Source: Sphingomicrobium sp. XHP0239
Lineage (GTDB): Bacteria > Pseudomonadota > Alphaproteobacteria > Sphingomonadales > Sphingomonadaceae
Reading direction: 5' to 3'
DNA length: 64,000 bases
Assembly (NCBI RefSeq): GCF_039555325.1
Contig: NZ_CP154608.1
Span: forward strand, 2,046,001-2,110,000
The notes under the pieces are model-generated. The model had not been told where the DNA came from, did no database searches, and saw nothing but the letters and a program-made list of their open reading frames with translations. Positions 28,226 to 36,951 of the stretch are shown here, piece after piece; within the stretch, counting starts at the first letter, position 1; every line of letters starts with the position of its first letter. A program made the position numbers and the translations under genes.

Positions 28226-29491
28226 TTACGTTTCGTCCACCCAGTCGTCGGCAATGCGGCGCGAGGCCATCCACATGAGCAGCGCGGCGACGAGGTAGAA
28301 GACCAGCACGATGATCGCGGCGTAGCGCAGCGAATCGGCTCCGTAGCTGGCGCGAAGCGCGTCGGAGATGGCACCGATCAGCAGCGGTCCGACACCCAGT
28401 CCGACAAGATTGTTGATGAGCAGGAAGCTGCCGCTGGCGGTGGCGCGCAGGGGTTGGGCGACGATATGCTGGATCGCGGTCGTGACCGGGCCGAGCCACA
28501 GAATGTTGAGCGCATTGGGCAGCAGCAGCAGGATCCACACGAAGACGAGATCGTCGCTCATCAGTCCGATGGCGTAGAGCGGGGCGGTGACCAGCCAGGC
28601 GATCGCCGGCAGACGCGCGTACCAGGCCTTGTTTCGGGTCCCCAGCTTGTCGGCGAAATAGCCGCCCGCCAGCACCCCGATCGTACCGCCGATGAGCAGA
28701 TGCGACCCCATGAACTGACCCGCGCCGATCAGGCTCATGTCGAAGGAGCGGATGAGGACGCTGGGGATCCAGATGGCCAGCCCGTATCCGCACAACGAGG
28801 ACAGCGAGGAGGCGAATGCCATCAGCCAGAAGGTCGGCTTGCGTGCGATGAGCGGGAAGACGCCCATGAGTTCGCCGATCTTCGACGGCTGTCCGGTGAG
28901 CCGGGGCGGATCCTTCACGACCATCTTGAAGATTGGCGCGAAGATGATGCCCGCAACGCCCATCGTGATGAAGGCGGCCTGCCAGTTCACGGCTTCGGCG
29001 ATGTAGGCGCCCAGCAAAGTTCCGCCGCCGAGGCCCACCGGCACCCCGAGCGAGAAGATCGCCAGCGCTCGCGCGCGGCGGGCCGGCGGGAAATAGTCTG
29101 CGATCAGCGCGTAGGAGGGGGCGACCCCGCCCGCTTCGCCGATGCCGACGCCGAGACGGTAGAGGAACAGTTGCGTGAAGCTGGTGGCCGTGCCGCAAAG
29201 CGCGGTGAAGCCCGACCAGACCGCGACCGCGCCCGCGATGACACCCGAACGGCTGGTGCGGTCGGCAAGCATGGCGAGGGGCACGCCGAGGAAACTGTAG
29301 AGCAAGGCGAAGGCAAGGCCGCCGACCGCGCCGAATTCGGCATCGGACAGGCCGAGGTCTTCCTTGATCGGCTGCGCGAGGATGCCGAGGATCTGGCGAT
29401 CGAGGAAATTGAAGATATAGGCGATGAGGAGCATCCCCAGCACCACGTTCGCGCTGGGACCGCTGCGCCCCGCTGCCGCATGTGTCGCCAT
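28226..29491 (-). CDS. MFS transporter, spinster-like
   Basis: The 421-residue protein is a 12-helix major facilitator superfamily permease. The first helix reads LGMLLIAYIFNFLDRQILGI, followed by the cytoplasmic loop motif MLADRTSRSG (motif A type) and LGVGIGEAGGVAPSYALIADYF, which is typical of the spinster-like group that sits next to TonB receptors in sphingomonads. The cargo is not predictable; an organic anion taken up by the adjacent receptor is a reasonable guess. It lies 83 bp downstream of the TonB receptor on the same strand, with a terminator in between. Confidence 0.9.
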   Translation of the reverse strand: MATHAAAGRSGPSANVVLGMLLIAYIFNFLDRQILGILAQPIKEDLGLSDAEFGAVGGLAFALLYSFLGVPLAMLADRTSRSGVIAGAVAVWSGFTALCGTATSFTQLFLYRLGVGIGEAGGVAPSYALIADYFPPARRARALAIFSLGVPVGLGGGTLLGAYIAEAVNWQAAFITMGVAGIIFAPIFKMVVKDPPRLTGQPSKIGELMGVFPLIARKPTFWLMAFASSLSSLCGYGLAIWIPSVLIRSFDMSLIGAGQFMGSHLLIGGTIGVLAGGYFADKLGTRNKAWYARLPAIAWLVTAPLYAIGLMSDDLVFVWILLLLPNALNILWLGPVTTAIQHIVAQPLRATASGSFLLINNLVGLGVGPLLIGAISDALRASYGADSLRYAAIIVLVFYLVAALLMWMASRRIADDWVDET

Positions 29492-29509
29492 TGCCTGTTA
29501 TCCTCCCCA

Positions 29510-29554
29510 AAAAAACCGGGCCGCCGCCTCCCCGCGGGGAAGTCGGCGGCCCGT
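29510..29554 (-). terminator. Rho-independent terminator between TonB receptor and MFS genes
   Basis: The minus-strand transcript forms a GC-rich stem from CGGGCCGCCG paired with CGGCGGCCCG, with a further CCCCGCGGGG inner palindrome, followed by a run of seven Ts (AAAAAAA at 29510-29516 on the plus strand). It follows the TonB receptor stop by about 20 bp and would limit read-through into the MFS gene. Confidence 0.85.
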
Positions 29555-29574
29555 CGGTTGTACCTGCTTGCGCG

Positions 29575-31926
29575 CTAGAAGCTATAGCCAACCGAGACGA
29601 GGAACTGGCGCGGCGCACCGTAGTAAGCGGTCAGCGTGCCTTCGGTCCCGAGCGTCGGGATCGGATTGCCGGTCGGCGAGAGGACGAGGTCGCCCGTGTC
29701 GGGGTTCTGCAGCAGGAAGTTGTAGCCCGAGACGATGTAGCGTTCGTCGGTCAGGTTCTTGCCGTAGGCGCCGATGGTCCAGTTGCCGCCCGGAAGTTCG
29801 TAGGTGACACCCGCATCCCACAGGAAGAAACCCTCCTGATCGAGCGGGGAGGCCAGTTCGAACTGCTGGCTGTCGCCGCGATAGGAGAGGGTCGTGTTGA
29901 CCGTAAGATCCCCCTCGCGGACGGGCGCCGCGTAGGTGAGCGTGCCGCTGGCGGTGATGTCGGGGGTGTTCTGTATTTCCCGGTTGTCCGACACGTCGAT
30001 CCCGCGCGCGTCGATATATTCAAGGAAATCGGCGTCGAGCAGCCCCAGCGACCAGCCGAAGTTGAGCCGCGGCCCGAAGCGATCGCCGAACAGCATCGCG
30101 TTGCCCTCGACCTCGAGCCCGCGGATGCGCGCTTCGGCGGCGTTGGTGGTGATCCCGATGAAGGTCTGGTTCCCCTGTGCATCGGTGGTGCCGATCGACC
30201 CCGGGATTTGGACGTTCTCGTAATCGGCCTGGAACAGCGCGGCGGCGATGTAGATCCGATCGTCGGCTAGATTGCCCTTCCAGCCCAGTTCGTAGCTTTT
30301 CACTTCCTCGGGATCGAAGGCGAAGAAGTCGAAGACCTCGCCCGGGCTGACGGTGCCGTCACCGTCGAGATCGGGCGCCGCGGTGGACTGGCCACGCGGA
30401 TCGAAGCCGCCGCCCTTGAAGCCTTCGGCGTAGCTTGCGTAGAAATTATGGTCGGGCGTCGGCTGATAGCTGATCGAGGCGCGCGGCGTGAAGGCCGTGT
30501 CCTTGCGCTGGCCGTTGAAGTCCGAGGTAGTCGCGAAAACCACCCCCGCTCCGCCGAAGATGGGCGAGCCGCCGCCGAGATAGGTCTCGCGGAAGACGGT
30601 GCTGTCGCGTCGGTCCTCGGTGTAACGGCCGCCGAGCGAGACGCTGATCGTCGGGGTGACGTCGAAGGTCACGTCGCCGAAGATCGCCCAGGTCTCGGTA
30701 TCGACCTCGCCCTGCGTGAGCGCGGTCAGGCCGTTCAACGCCGTGAAGAGGCGAACGTCGAAGACCGTGTCGGCGGTCGCGTCGAGATAATAGGCGCCGA
30801 GCAGACCCTGAACGGGCCCGCGGTCGATGAGCAACTGCAGTTCCTGGCTGAGCTGTTCGTTCTCGTAGATGGCGGGCACGTCGAGATCGACGGCGGCGAG
30901 CGAATCGAAATCGATGGGCGTCGCGCTGTAATCGTCGCGCCAGGCGGTGATCGACTTCAGCGTGAAGGAGTCGCCGATCGGAGCTTCGAGCGTCAGTGCG
31001 ACGCCCTGAGCGGTGACTTCCTGTTCGGGATCGAGAAGCCCGCCGCGGCTGTCGAATTCGTCGTCGAGCAGCGGGGCGCCGGATACCAGACCGGTGATCA
31101 GCCGCGACCCGCCGCGCGGGTTCGAACGATCCTCGGTATAGTCGTAGGCGATGCGCGCGTTGAACGCGTCGGGGTCGCCCGCTTCGGCGCTCAGGCGGAA
31201 CGCGCGCACGTCCTTATTGTAGTTCTCGAGCCCCGTGGTGAGGTTCTCGCCGAAACCGTTGTTCTGCAGAATGGCCGCGCCCGCGCCGACGCGCACGACG
31301 TCGCCGATCGGGGTAGAGAGCTTGGCGGTCAGGTCGGTCTGCCCATAGCTGCCGAGCGTGCCGCGGATCGCCCCCGAGAAATCGTCGGGCAGCCGGCGGG
31401 TGACGTACTTGACGGCGCCGCCGATGGTGTTGCGCCCGTAGAGGGTGCCCTGCGGGCCGCGCAGCACCTCGATCCGCTCGACGTCGTAGATGTCGAGGAC
31501 CGCGCCTTGCGGACGGTTGAGATAGACGTCATCGAGATAGATGCCGACGCCCTGTTCGAAACCCGCCACGGGATCCTGCTGGCCGACGCCGCGGATGAAG
31601 GCGGTGAGCGTGGAATTGGTCCCGCGCGAGGCTTCCAGCGTCACGTTGGGCGTGGTGTCGGCGATGTCGGTGATGTCGAGCGCGGCCTGCCGCTCGAGGA
31701 CTTCGCCGGTGTAGGCGGTGACCGACAGCGGCACGTCCTGCAGGCTTTCCGCGCGGCGGCGGGCGGTGATGACGATGGCGCCGCCGTCCTCGGCCTCGTT
31801 GGCGACGGTGGCGGCGTCGGGTTCCTCGTCGACCTCCTGCTGGGCGTAGGCCGGCGCGGCCGCGATCGCGAGACCGCCGGTGCCGGCAAGAAGCATGGTG
31901 CGAATCATAGTCGTCGTGCGGATCAT
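29575..31926 (-). CDS. TonB-dependent outer-membrane receptor
   Basis: The 783-residue receptor has a signal peptide ending APAYAQ, then a TonB-box-like IVITARRR, a plug domain (LQDVPLSVTAYTGEVLE, AFIRGVGQQDPVAG, VGIYLDDVYLNRPQGA, VERIEVLRGPQGTLYGRN) and a 22-strand-type barrel ending in VSVGYSF with terminal Phe. It belongs to the large sphingomonad receptor class that imports diverse organics or metal chelates; the ligand is unknown. The start at 31926 is supported by GGGGAGGAT. It is divergent from a TetR regulator across a perfect palindrome and precedes an MFS permease. Confidence 0.93.
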   Translation of the reverse strand: MIRTTTMIRTMLLAGTGGLAIAAAPAYAQQEVDEEPDAATVANEAEDGGAIVITARRRAESLQDVPLSVTAYTGEVLERQAALDITDIADTTPNVTLEASRGTNSTLTAFIRGVGQQDPVAGFEQGVGIYLDDVYLNRPQGAVLDIYDVERIEVLRGPQGTLYGRNTIGGAVKYVTRRLPDDFSGAIRGTLGSYGQTDLTAKLSTPIGDVVRVGAGAAILQNNGFGENLTTGLENYNKDVRAFRLSAEAGDPDAFNARIAYDYTEDRSNPRGGSRLITGLVSGAPLLDDEFDSRGGLLDPEQEVTAQGVALTLEAPIGDSFTLKSITAWRDDYSATPIDFDSLAAVDLDVPAIYENEQLSQELQLLIDRGPVQGLLGAYYLDATADTVFDVRLFTALNGLTALTQGEVDTETWAIFGDVTFDVTPTISVSLGGRYTEDRRDSTVFRETYLGGGSPIFGGAGVVFATTSDFNGQRKDTAFTPRASISYQPTPDHNFYASYAEGFKGGGFDPRGQSTAAPDLDGDGTVSPGEVFDFFAFDPEEVKSYELGWKGNLADDRIYIAAALFQADYENVQIPGSIGTTDAQGNQTFIGITTNAAEARIRGLEVEGNAMLFGDRFGPRLNFGWSLGLLDADFLEYIDARGIDVSDNREIQNTPDITASGTLTYAAPVREGDLTVNTTLSYRGDSQQFELASPLDQEGFFLWDAGVTYELPGGNWTIGAYGKNLTDERYIVSGYNFLLQNPDTGDLVLSPTGNPIPTLGTEGTLTAYYGAPRQFLVSVGYSF

Positions 31927-31997
31927 CTTATCCTCCCCTGATGGTCCCGGTCCCCGGGCGGCGCGGTGTCCTGACAATCACCGCGTCCTCGAAAGAC

Positions 31998-32026
31998 CCA
32001 ATACTGAAAGTTGAACCGACTTTCAA
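31998..32026 (-). promoter_or_regulatory. Putative promoter of the TonB receptor gene
   Basis: On the minus strand TTGAAA (32026-32021) and TATTGG (32003-31998) are separated by 17 bp. The -35 is good and the -10 is weak. The -35 and spacer lie inside the TetR-type palindrome, so a bound repressor would block the site. Confidence 0.35.
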
Positions 32027-32030
32027 CTTT
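32007..32030. promoter_or_regulatory. Palindromic operator between the TetR and TonB-receptor genes
   Basis: AAAGTTGAA (32007-32015) and TTCAACTTT (32022-32030) form a perfect 9-bp inverted repeat with a 6-bp spacer. It lies in the divergent gap, 16 bp ahead of the chosen tetR start. Size and symmetry are typical of TetR-family operators. I infer that the neighbouring regulator binds here and controls both genes. Confidence 0.75.
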
Positions 32031-32039
32031 TGTTATGCG
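32011..32039 (+). promoter_or_regulatory. Putative promoter of the TetR regulator gene
   Basis: TTGAAC (32011-32016) and TATGCG (32034-32039) are 17 bp apart. The start of transcription would fall about 32046, at or next to the ATG at 32047, which lacks a Shine-Dalgarno. This suggests a leaderless message. The palindrome covers the -35 and spacer. Confidence 0.35.
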
Positions 32040-32046
32040 CCGGGGC

Positions 32047-32712
32047 ATGGGGGAGGATCGAACAGCCACGGCGAAGGGCGCGGAGACGGCGTCGAGCGAC
32101 GGCAAAACCACGGATCGCGGGACCGCAAAGACCCCCCGTACCCGGCGGGGCGAGGCGACACGCGCGCGGATCCTCGATGCCGCGCGAGTCGAGTTCGGGC
32201 AGACCGGATTTTCCGATTCGTCGATCGTCGCGATCACCAAGCGGGCGCGGGTCGCGCTGGGCACCTTCTACACCTATTTCGACAGCAAGGAGGAAGTGTT
32301 CGCCGCCCTGGTCGCCGACATGTCGAGGCGCGTGGCCGACGCGGTCGCCCCTGCCATCCGCGACATCGAGGACGGACTGGACCGCGAGCGCGCCGCGCTG
32401 GAGGCGTTCCTGTCGTTCGCGAGCGAGCATGCCGAGGTCTATCGAATCATCGACGAGGCCGAATTCGCCGATCCGAAGGGGTTCGAGCGTCATTATCGCG
32501 GCACGGCCGGGCGTATTCGCGAACGGCTGGAAAAGGCCCCCGGGATCGCGGCGGCGGACGGCGACCTCGAGGCCGAGGTGCGCGCGTGGGCGATGATGGG
32601 AATGTATGTGTTTCTGGGGCTACGGTTCAGCGTATGGGACCGGGAGGACCCGAGCGAGATCGCGGCGATCGCCAAGCGACTGCTCGGCGAGGGACTACAA
32701 CGCGGCGGCTAG
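32047..32712 (+). CDS. TetR/AcrR-family transcriptional regulator
   Basis: The roughly 221-residue one-component repressor has a basic, disordered N-terminus, the TetR HTH (RGEATRARILDAARVEFGQTGFSDSSIVAITKRARVALGTFYTYF, with the conserved FYxYF end) and a helical ligand domain. The ligand is unknown. The start at 32047 is chosen because the predicted promoter places the transcript there; an in-frame ATG at 32035 lies inside the -10 and is less likely. It is divergent from the TonB receptor and its 3' end overlaps the convergent kynureninase-like gene by 18 bp. Confidence 0.9.
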   Translation: MGEDRTATAKGAETASSDGKTTDRGTAKTPRTRRGEATRARILDAARVEFGQTGFSDSSIVAITKRARVALGTFYTYFDSKEEVFAALVADMSRRVADAVAPAIRDIEDGLDRERAALEAFLSFASEHAEVYRIIDEAEFADPKGFERHYRGTAGRIRERLEKAPGIAAADGDLEAEVRAWAMMGMYVFLGLRFSVWDREDPSEIAAIAKRLLGEGLQRGG

Positions 32713-33864
32713 AGTCGCGAACGCATCGACGTCGGTCTCGTCGTGATAGAGGCCGAAGCCGAGCCGGATCACGTCGCCACGCACGTCGGTGATGCAATCC
32801 TTGGCCTTCAGCGCGTCGCACCATTGCTGCGCATCAGGGTGGCGATAGGCGAGGAAGCGCGCGTGCGGATCGGACCCAGGCGGATTGACGAGATCGGCAT
32901 CGGCGAAGACCGTATCGGCAAGCGCATCGACCATCCGATTCTGGAGTGCCACCACGTCCCCGTTGATCGAGGCTGTCGTGATGCCCTCGGCATCGAGCAT
33001 CGCGCGCACGGCGTTCCAGCGATAGAGCGCGCTCGGATCGAAGGTCGCGCCCATGAAGCGCATCGCGTCACTCGCATAGCCGACCATCCCAGAGGGCAGC
33101 GTCAGATCCTCGAACTCCGCGTACCAACCGGTGATCGGCGGACGTTCGCCGAAACCGGGCGGGCAGATCATGAACCCCATCCCTTCGCCCGACATGGCAT
33201 ATTTGTAGCCGCCCGAGAGGTAGAAGGCCTTGTCGCTCCAGCCTTTCGGGAAAGGATCGGGGACCGCCATGAAGCTGTGGTAGCCGTCGATCACGACCCA
33301 GGGGCCGGCGGGGTTGGCCAGCGCGACGATCCTGTCGAGACCCTCGACGATGCGGCCGGTGCCGAACATCGTCTGGCTGACGAAGATCATGTCGTGATCG
33401 CCTACGCGGGCGGCTTCGTGGAAGCGGTCGGCAAAGCTGTCGAAGGGATCGAGCGCGATCCGCGTGACCGCGATCTCGCCCGCTTCTTCCCAGCGAAGGA
33501 ACTGGCGTCGCGCGGAATGGAATTCGCCGTCGGTGGTGAGGATCCGCAGCGGCCCGGCCGTGTCGGCGCGCGGGCAAGCGGGGATCAGGCGCAGGATGAA
33601 GTCATGGGTATTGGCGGCGAAGACGACGCGATCGTGATGATCCGTGCCTATGCCCGCTTCCGCAGCGACGTGCCGGGCGGCGGTTGGCCACACCTCGCCC
33701 ATCACCCGTTCCCACTTGCGATCCGCGAGCCGGGCGGCGTCGGCCCAGCATTCGACCTGCCCCTCGAAACTGGCATCGGGCCAGAGGTGATGGCTGTGCG
33801 CCGCCATATGCAGGCGGCCGGGCGCAGCGGTGAGGCTGCGCGAGAAAAGGCGCTTGTGGCTCAT
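32695..33864 (-). CDS. Kynureninase-like class V aminotransferase-fold PLP enzyme
   Basis: The 389-residue PLP enzyme is of fold type I, class V. It has LHMAAHSHHLWPDAS at the N-terminus, VVIDGYHSFMAVP with the cofactor Asp, and the Schiff-base lysine in YLSGGYKYAMSGEGMGFM, followed by GWYAEFEDL. These match the kynureninase layout (Asp, YKY, then GW) but the N-terminal motif is diverged. Kynureninase cleaves kynurenine or 3-hydroxykynurenine to (hydroxy)anthranilate and alanine. The ATG overlaps the stop of the tryptophan 2,3-dioxygenase gene (ATGA), which strongly supports a role in tryptophan breakdown. kynB is not seen here. Confidence 0.75.
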   Translation of the reverse strand: MSHKRLFSRSLTAAPGRLHMAAHSHHLWPDASFEGQVECWADAARLADRKWERVMGEVWPTAARHVAAEAGIGTDHHDRVVFAANTHDFILRLIPACPRADTAGPLRILTTDGEFHSARRQFLRWEEAGEIAVTRIALDPFDSFADRFHEAARVGDHDMIFVSQTMFGTGRIVEGLDRIVALANPAGPWVVIDGYHSFMAVPDPFPKGWSDKAFYLSGGYKYAMSGEGMGFMICPPGFGERPPITGWYAEFEDLTLPSGMVGYASDAMRFMGATFDPSALYRWNAVRAMLDAEGITTASINGDVVALQNRMVDALADTVFADADLVNPPGSDPHARFLAYRHPDAQQWCDALKAKDCITDVRGDVIRLGFGLYHDETDVDAFATLAAAL

Positions 33865-34622
33865 AGGTCGGTCCGCAACGACCAGAGCGCGGGAAAGGCG
33901 CGCTTGTCCAGCGTGGAGCGCAGATAGGCGGCGCCCGACGAACCGCCCGACCCCTTGCGACCGCCGATCACCCGTTCGACGGTGATGACATGCTTGTGCC
34001 GCCACATGGCGAGCGCATCGTCGAGATCGACGAGCTTTTCTGCAAGGCCGTACAGGCCGGAGTGCGCGGCCGGGTCGCGGTAGATCCGTGCCCAGCTGGC
34101 CTCGATCGCGTCGGGCGATGCGGTGTCGAAGCCGGCACGCGACAGCGCGGCGACCGCTTCGTCCCACAGGCTCGGCTTGGCAAGCGCATCGTCGAGCAGC
34201 GCCCGATCGGGAGTGCCGGGCTCGTGATTCGCCAGATAGCGTTCGTCCTTGAGCCCCAAGCGGTATTCGACCGCGCGGAACTGCGCCGACTGGAAGCCGG
34301 AGGCCGAACCGAAGACGTGGCGGAACTTGAGATAGTCGGACGGGGTCAGCGTCGTGAGGATGTCCCACGACAGCGTCATCACGGTCTGGATGCGACTGAC
34401 CCGCGACAGGGCCTTATGAACGAACATCAGCCGATCGGCGCGCAGTTCCTCGCAGGCATAGTCGAGTTCGTAGAGAATTTCCTTGAGCCACAGTTCCTTG
34501 GTCTGGTGGATGACGATGAACAGCATTTCGTCATGCACATCGCTGTGCGGTCGCTGGCTGGACAGCAGCGTGTCGAGCCCCAGATAGTCGGCGTAACTCT
34601 GGTCTTCGGGGATGGCGGTCAT
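33861..34622 (-). CDS. kynA: Tryptophan 2,3-dioxygenase
   Basis: TDO is a heme enzyme that opens the indole ring of L-tryptophan to N-formylkynurenine, the first step of the kynurenine pathway. The 253-residue protein has the substrate-site motif DEMLFIVIHQTKELWLKE, the SRIQTVM and FRHVFGSASGFQSAQFR segments, and the C-terminal heme-ligand region MWRHKHVITVERVIGG with GSGGSSGAAYLR. Length is on the short side of bacterial TDO. It is coupled to the kynureninase-like gene and begins 22 bp downstream of bamE on the same strand. Confidence 0.95.
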   Translation of the reverse strand: MTAIPEDQSYADYLGLDTLLSSQRPHSDVHDEMLFIVIHQTKELWLKEILYELDYACEELRADRLMFVHKALSRVSRIQTVMTLSWDILTTLTPSDYLKFRHVFGSASGFQSAQFRAVEYRLGLKDERYLANHEPGTPDRALLDDALAKPSLWDEAVAALSRAGFDTASPDAIEASWARIYRDPAAHSGLYGLAEKLVDLDDALAMWRHKHVITVERVIGGRKGSGGSSGAAYLRSTLDKRAFPALWSLRTDL

Positions 34623-34644
34623 GTCGCTGTGCCCGCGCGCACCC

Positions 34645-35100
34645 TTACTGCTGCTGCGGGGTGAGGCCCGGCTGACCGACCTGGCCGATATTGCCGAACA
34701 GTTCCTCGAAGAAGCTGCGCTGACGCCCCAAGGTGGGGGTCTCGGCGCCCGCGGGATCGATCTGGGCGACGCGTTCCTGCCCCGTTTCCTCGACCTCGGC
34801 GACGTTGCCGTACTGGTCGAAGGCGACGCGGATGACGCGCGTGTCGGTCAGGCGCGGCTGGCGGAAGGCGAATTGCGCGGTACGGCGCGAGACGTAATAC
34901 CAGTCTTCCTGGCCGAACTGTCCCCGGAACGTCGGTTCGCCCAACGTCGCGCGCACCGAATCGCGATTGTCCGTGCCCGGCGCGATCGACTGCGTCAGTT
35001 CCTGGTTGTAGATATACCCCGAATTGTCGCGGATGCCCGCGCAGGCGGCGAGCGAGGCAGCGGCGATGGCGATCACCGCGAAACGGCCGAAACGTGTCAT
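34645..35100 (-). CDS. bamE: Outer-membrane protein assembly factor BamE (SmpA/OmlA)
   Basis: BamE is a lipoprotein of the BAM complex that inserts beta-barrel proteins. The 151-residue precursor has a lipoprotein signal (SLAACAGIRD), then the SmpA/OmlA domain: PGTDNRDSVRATLGEPTFRGQFGQEDWYYVSRRTAQFAF and VIRVAFDQYGNVAEV. The disordered C-terminal tail ends in PQQQ. It diverges from the cytochrome bc1 chaperone gene, the usual arrangement in related genomes. kynA follows on the same strand with no visible terminator in the 22-bp gap. Confidence 0.92.
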   Translation of the reverse strand: MTRFGRFAVIAIAAASLAACAGIRDNSGYIYNQELTQSIAPGTDNRDSVRATLGEPTFRGQFGQEDWYYVSRRTAQFAFRQPRLTDTRVIRVAFDQYGNVAEVEETGQERVAQIDPAGAETPTLGRQRSFFEELFGNIGQVGQPGLTPQQQ

Positions 35101-35253
35101 AGGACGAGAACCTTCAAAATCTGTCGTGCCCTTGCCGGGCAGGGTCGCGCGGGATTATGCGGCGGCGAAGCCTTGCACGCAAGGCCAAGCCTAGACCGGC
35201 TGACCGCACGGTGAACCGTGACGATCCGTCGACGCAACATGAGGAATAAGCGC

Positions 35254-35769
35254 ATGAGGAAATTGCTGGGCATGTTCCGGGCCACCCCCGGCGCCGCGAC
35301 GCAGAGCCTCTATGCCGCGATCGTCGGCCAGGCGCGCGACAAGCATTGGTATCTGGAGGGTAAGGTTCCCGACGACATGGACGGGCGGTTCGCTTTGCTT
35401 TCGAGCCTCGTCGCGCTGACGATCTTGCGACTCGAGCGGGGCGGCGAGGATGCGGTGCGCGCCAGCGTTTCGCTGACCGAGGGGTTCATCGCCGACATGG
35501 ATGCGCAGATGCGCGAGATCGGTTTCGACACGACCATCGGCAAGCAGGTGCGGGGCCTGGTCGGGGCGCTGGCGGCGCGGGTCGATCGCTGGCGGCGCGC
35601 GACGGACGGCACCGACGAGGAATGGACGGCTGCCACGCGCTTCAGCGTCTATCGCGACGCCCCGGACATGGACGAGAGCACGCTGACCTATGCCGCCGAA
35701 CAGATGCGGCGGTTCGCCGAGCGGATCGACGGCGAACCCGACGCGAAATTGCTGCGGGGCGAATTGTGA
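35254..35769 (+). CDS. Ubiquinol-cytochrome c chaperone family protein
   Basis: The protein belongs to the CBP3/UQCC1 family (PF03981), which helps assemble cytochrome b of the bc1 complex. The 171-residue product contains GAATQSLYAAIVGQARDKHWYLEGKVPDDMDGRFALLSSL and FDTTIGKQVRGLVGALAARVDRW, both typical. The ATG at 35254 is favoured because AGGA stands nine bases upstream; an in-frame GTG at 35218 would add 12 basic residues. Its stop overlaps the start of DUF177 (GTGA). Confidence 0.85.
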   Translation: MRKLLGMFRATPGAATQSLYAAIVGQARDKHWYLEGKVPDDMDGRFALLSSLVALTILRLERGGEDAVRASVSLTEGFIADMDAQMREIGFDTTIGKQVRGLVGALAARVDRWRRATDGTDEEWTAATRFSVYRDAPDMDESTLTYAAEQMRRFAERIDGEPDAKLLRGEL

Positions 35770-36287
35770 GCGACGCGCTCGATCCGATCGCGATCGCGAC
35801 GATCCGCGATGGCCAGAAGGTCCGCATCGACGCGGACGAGGCGCTGCGAGGCGCGATCGCGAAGCGGTTGCGGCTGCTATCGGTCGAACGGTTCGAGGCC
35901 GAGGCCGTGCTGGGTCAGGACGGCGGGGCGGTCAGTGCGGACGGGCGCGTGAAAGCGGCGGTCACGCAAGCCTGCACCGCGACGGGCGATCCGGTCGAAG
36001 AGACGATCGACGAACCGTTCACCCTGCTGTTCGCCGCGCAGCCCGACGTTGACGAGGACGAGGAGATCGAGCTGGCCGCGGACGATCTCGACACGATCTT
36101 TCACGATGGCCGCACGGTGCCGCTGGGCGATGCCATCGTCGATACGCTGGCCCTGGCGCTCGATCCCTATCCGCGGGCCGCGGACGCCGACGAGCGGCTG
36201 CGCGCCGCGGGCGTGCTGCGCGAGGAGGAAGCGGGCGCTTTCGGCGCGCTGGCCGAACTGAAGAAGAAGATGGAGGGCGGGGACTAA
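35766..36287 (+). CDS. DUF177 (YceD) family protein
   Basis: YceD-family proteins influence 23S rRNA accumulation and in many bacteria sit before rpmF. The 173-residue protein begins with GTG overlapping the chaperone stop (35766-35769). It has VTQACTATGDPVEETIDEPFTLLFA, which holds the family's conserved Cys, and the C-terminal DLGDAIVDTLALALDPYPRA-like segment. The usual downstream rpmF and plsX are not here; a convergent ssb comes next. The chaperone-DUF177 pairing is common in alphaproteobacteria. Confidence 0.82.
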   Translation: MSDALDPIAIATIRDGQKVRIDADEALRGAIAKRLRLLSVERFEAEAVLGQDGGAVSADGRVKAAVTQACTATGDPVEETIDEPFTLLFAAQPDVDEDEEIELAADDLDTIFHDGRTVPLGDAIVDTLALALDPYPRAADADERLRAAGVLREEEAGAFGALAELKKKMEGGD

Positions 36288-36315
36288 TCTTGTCCCCACC
36301 CGCCGAAGACGTCGC

Positions 36316-36804
36316 CTAGAACGGGACGTCGTCGTCGAGATCGTTGTCGAAGGTCGCCGGCTGCGGCCGCTGGCTGGGCGCGTTGCCGCCACCGCCGCTG
36401 CTGCCGTAATCGTTCGACTGGCCGCCATAGCTGCCGCCACCGCCGCCGGGACCGTCTTCACGACGGTCGAGCAGCTGAAGCTCGCCGCGATAGCGCTGGA
36501 GCACGATTTCGGTGGTGTAGCGGTCGTTGCCCGACTGATCCTGCCATTTGCGGGTCTGGATCTGCCCCTCGAGATAGACCTTCGAGCCCTTGCGCAGGTA
36601 ATCTTTCGCCACGCGCCCGAGGTTTTCGTTGAAGATCGCGACCTTGTGCCATTCGGTGCGTTCCTGGCGGTTGCCGTCGCGGTCCTTCCACGTTTCGCTG
36701 GTCGCGATCGACAGGTTGACCACCTCGCCGCCATTGTTGAGCGAACGGGCCTCCGGATCGCTACCCAGATTGCCGACGAGGATGACCTTGTTGACGCCTG
36801 CCAT
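36316..36804 (-). CDS. ssb: Single-stranded DNA-binding protein
   Basis: SSB coats single-stranded DNA in replication, recombination and repair. The 162-residue protein has the OB-fold segments [48 protein letters not shown] and [19 protein letters not shown] Gly/Ser-rich linker follows, and the protein-docking tip is DDDVPF. Length and architecture are typical. It stands alone, divergent from a TonB receptor across 147 bp. Confidence 0.97.
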   Translation of the reverse strand: MAGVNKVILVGNLGSDPEARSLNNGGEVVNLSIATSETWKDRDGNRQERTEWHKVAIFNENLGRVAKDYLRKGSKVYLEGQIQTRKWQDQSGNDRYTTEIVLQRYRGELQLLDRREDGPGGGGGSYGGQSNDYGSSGGGGNAPSQRPQPATFDNDLDDDVPF

Positions 36805-36951
36805 GAACTTCTCTCCCTTTCGTCTGTTCAGGCCGGGATAGAGGGCGCATCGGCCGCTGTGAAGGACCTGCGCACTTCAGCAATTCCCACCGACGGTTCG
36901 TCGAAGGAGCCTCGCTTTCGAGCGCGGCGACGATGACAGGCGTCACCGACA

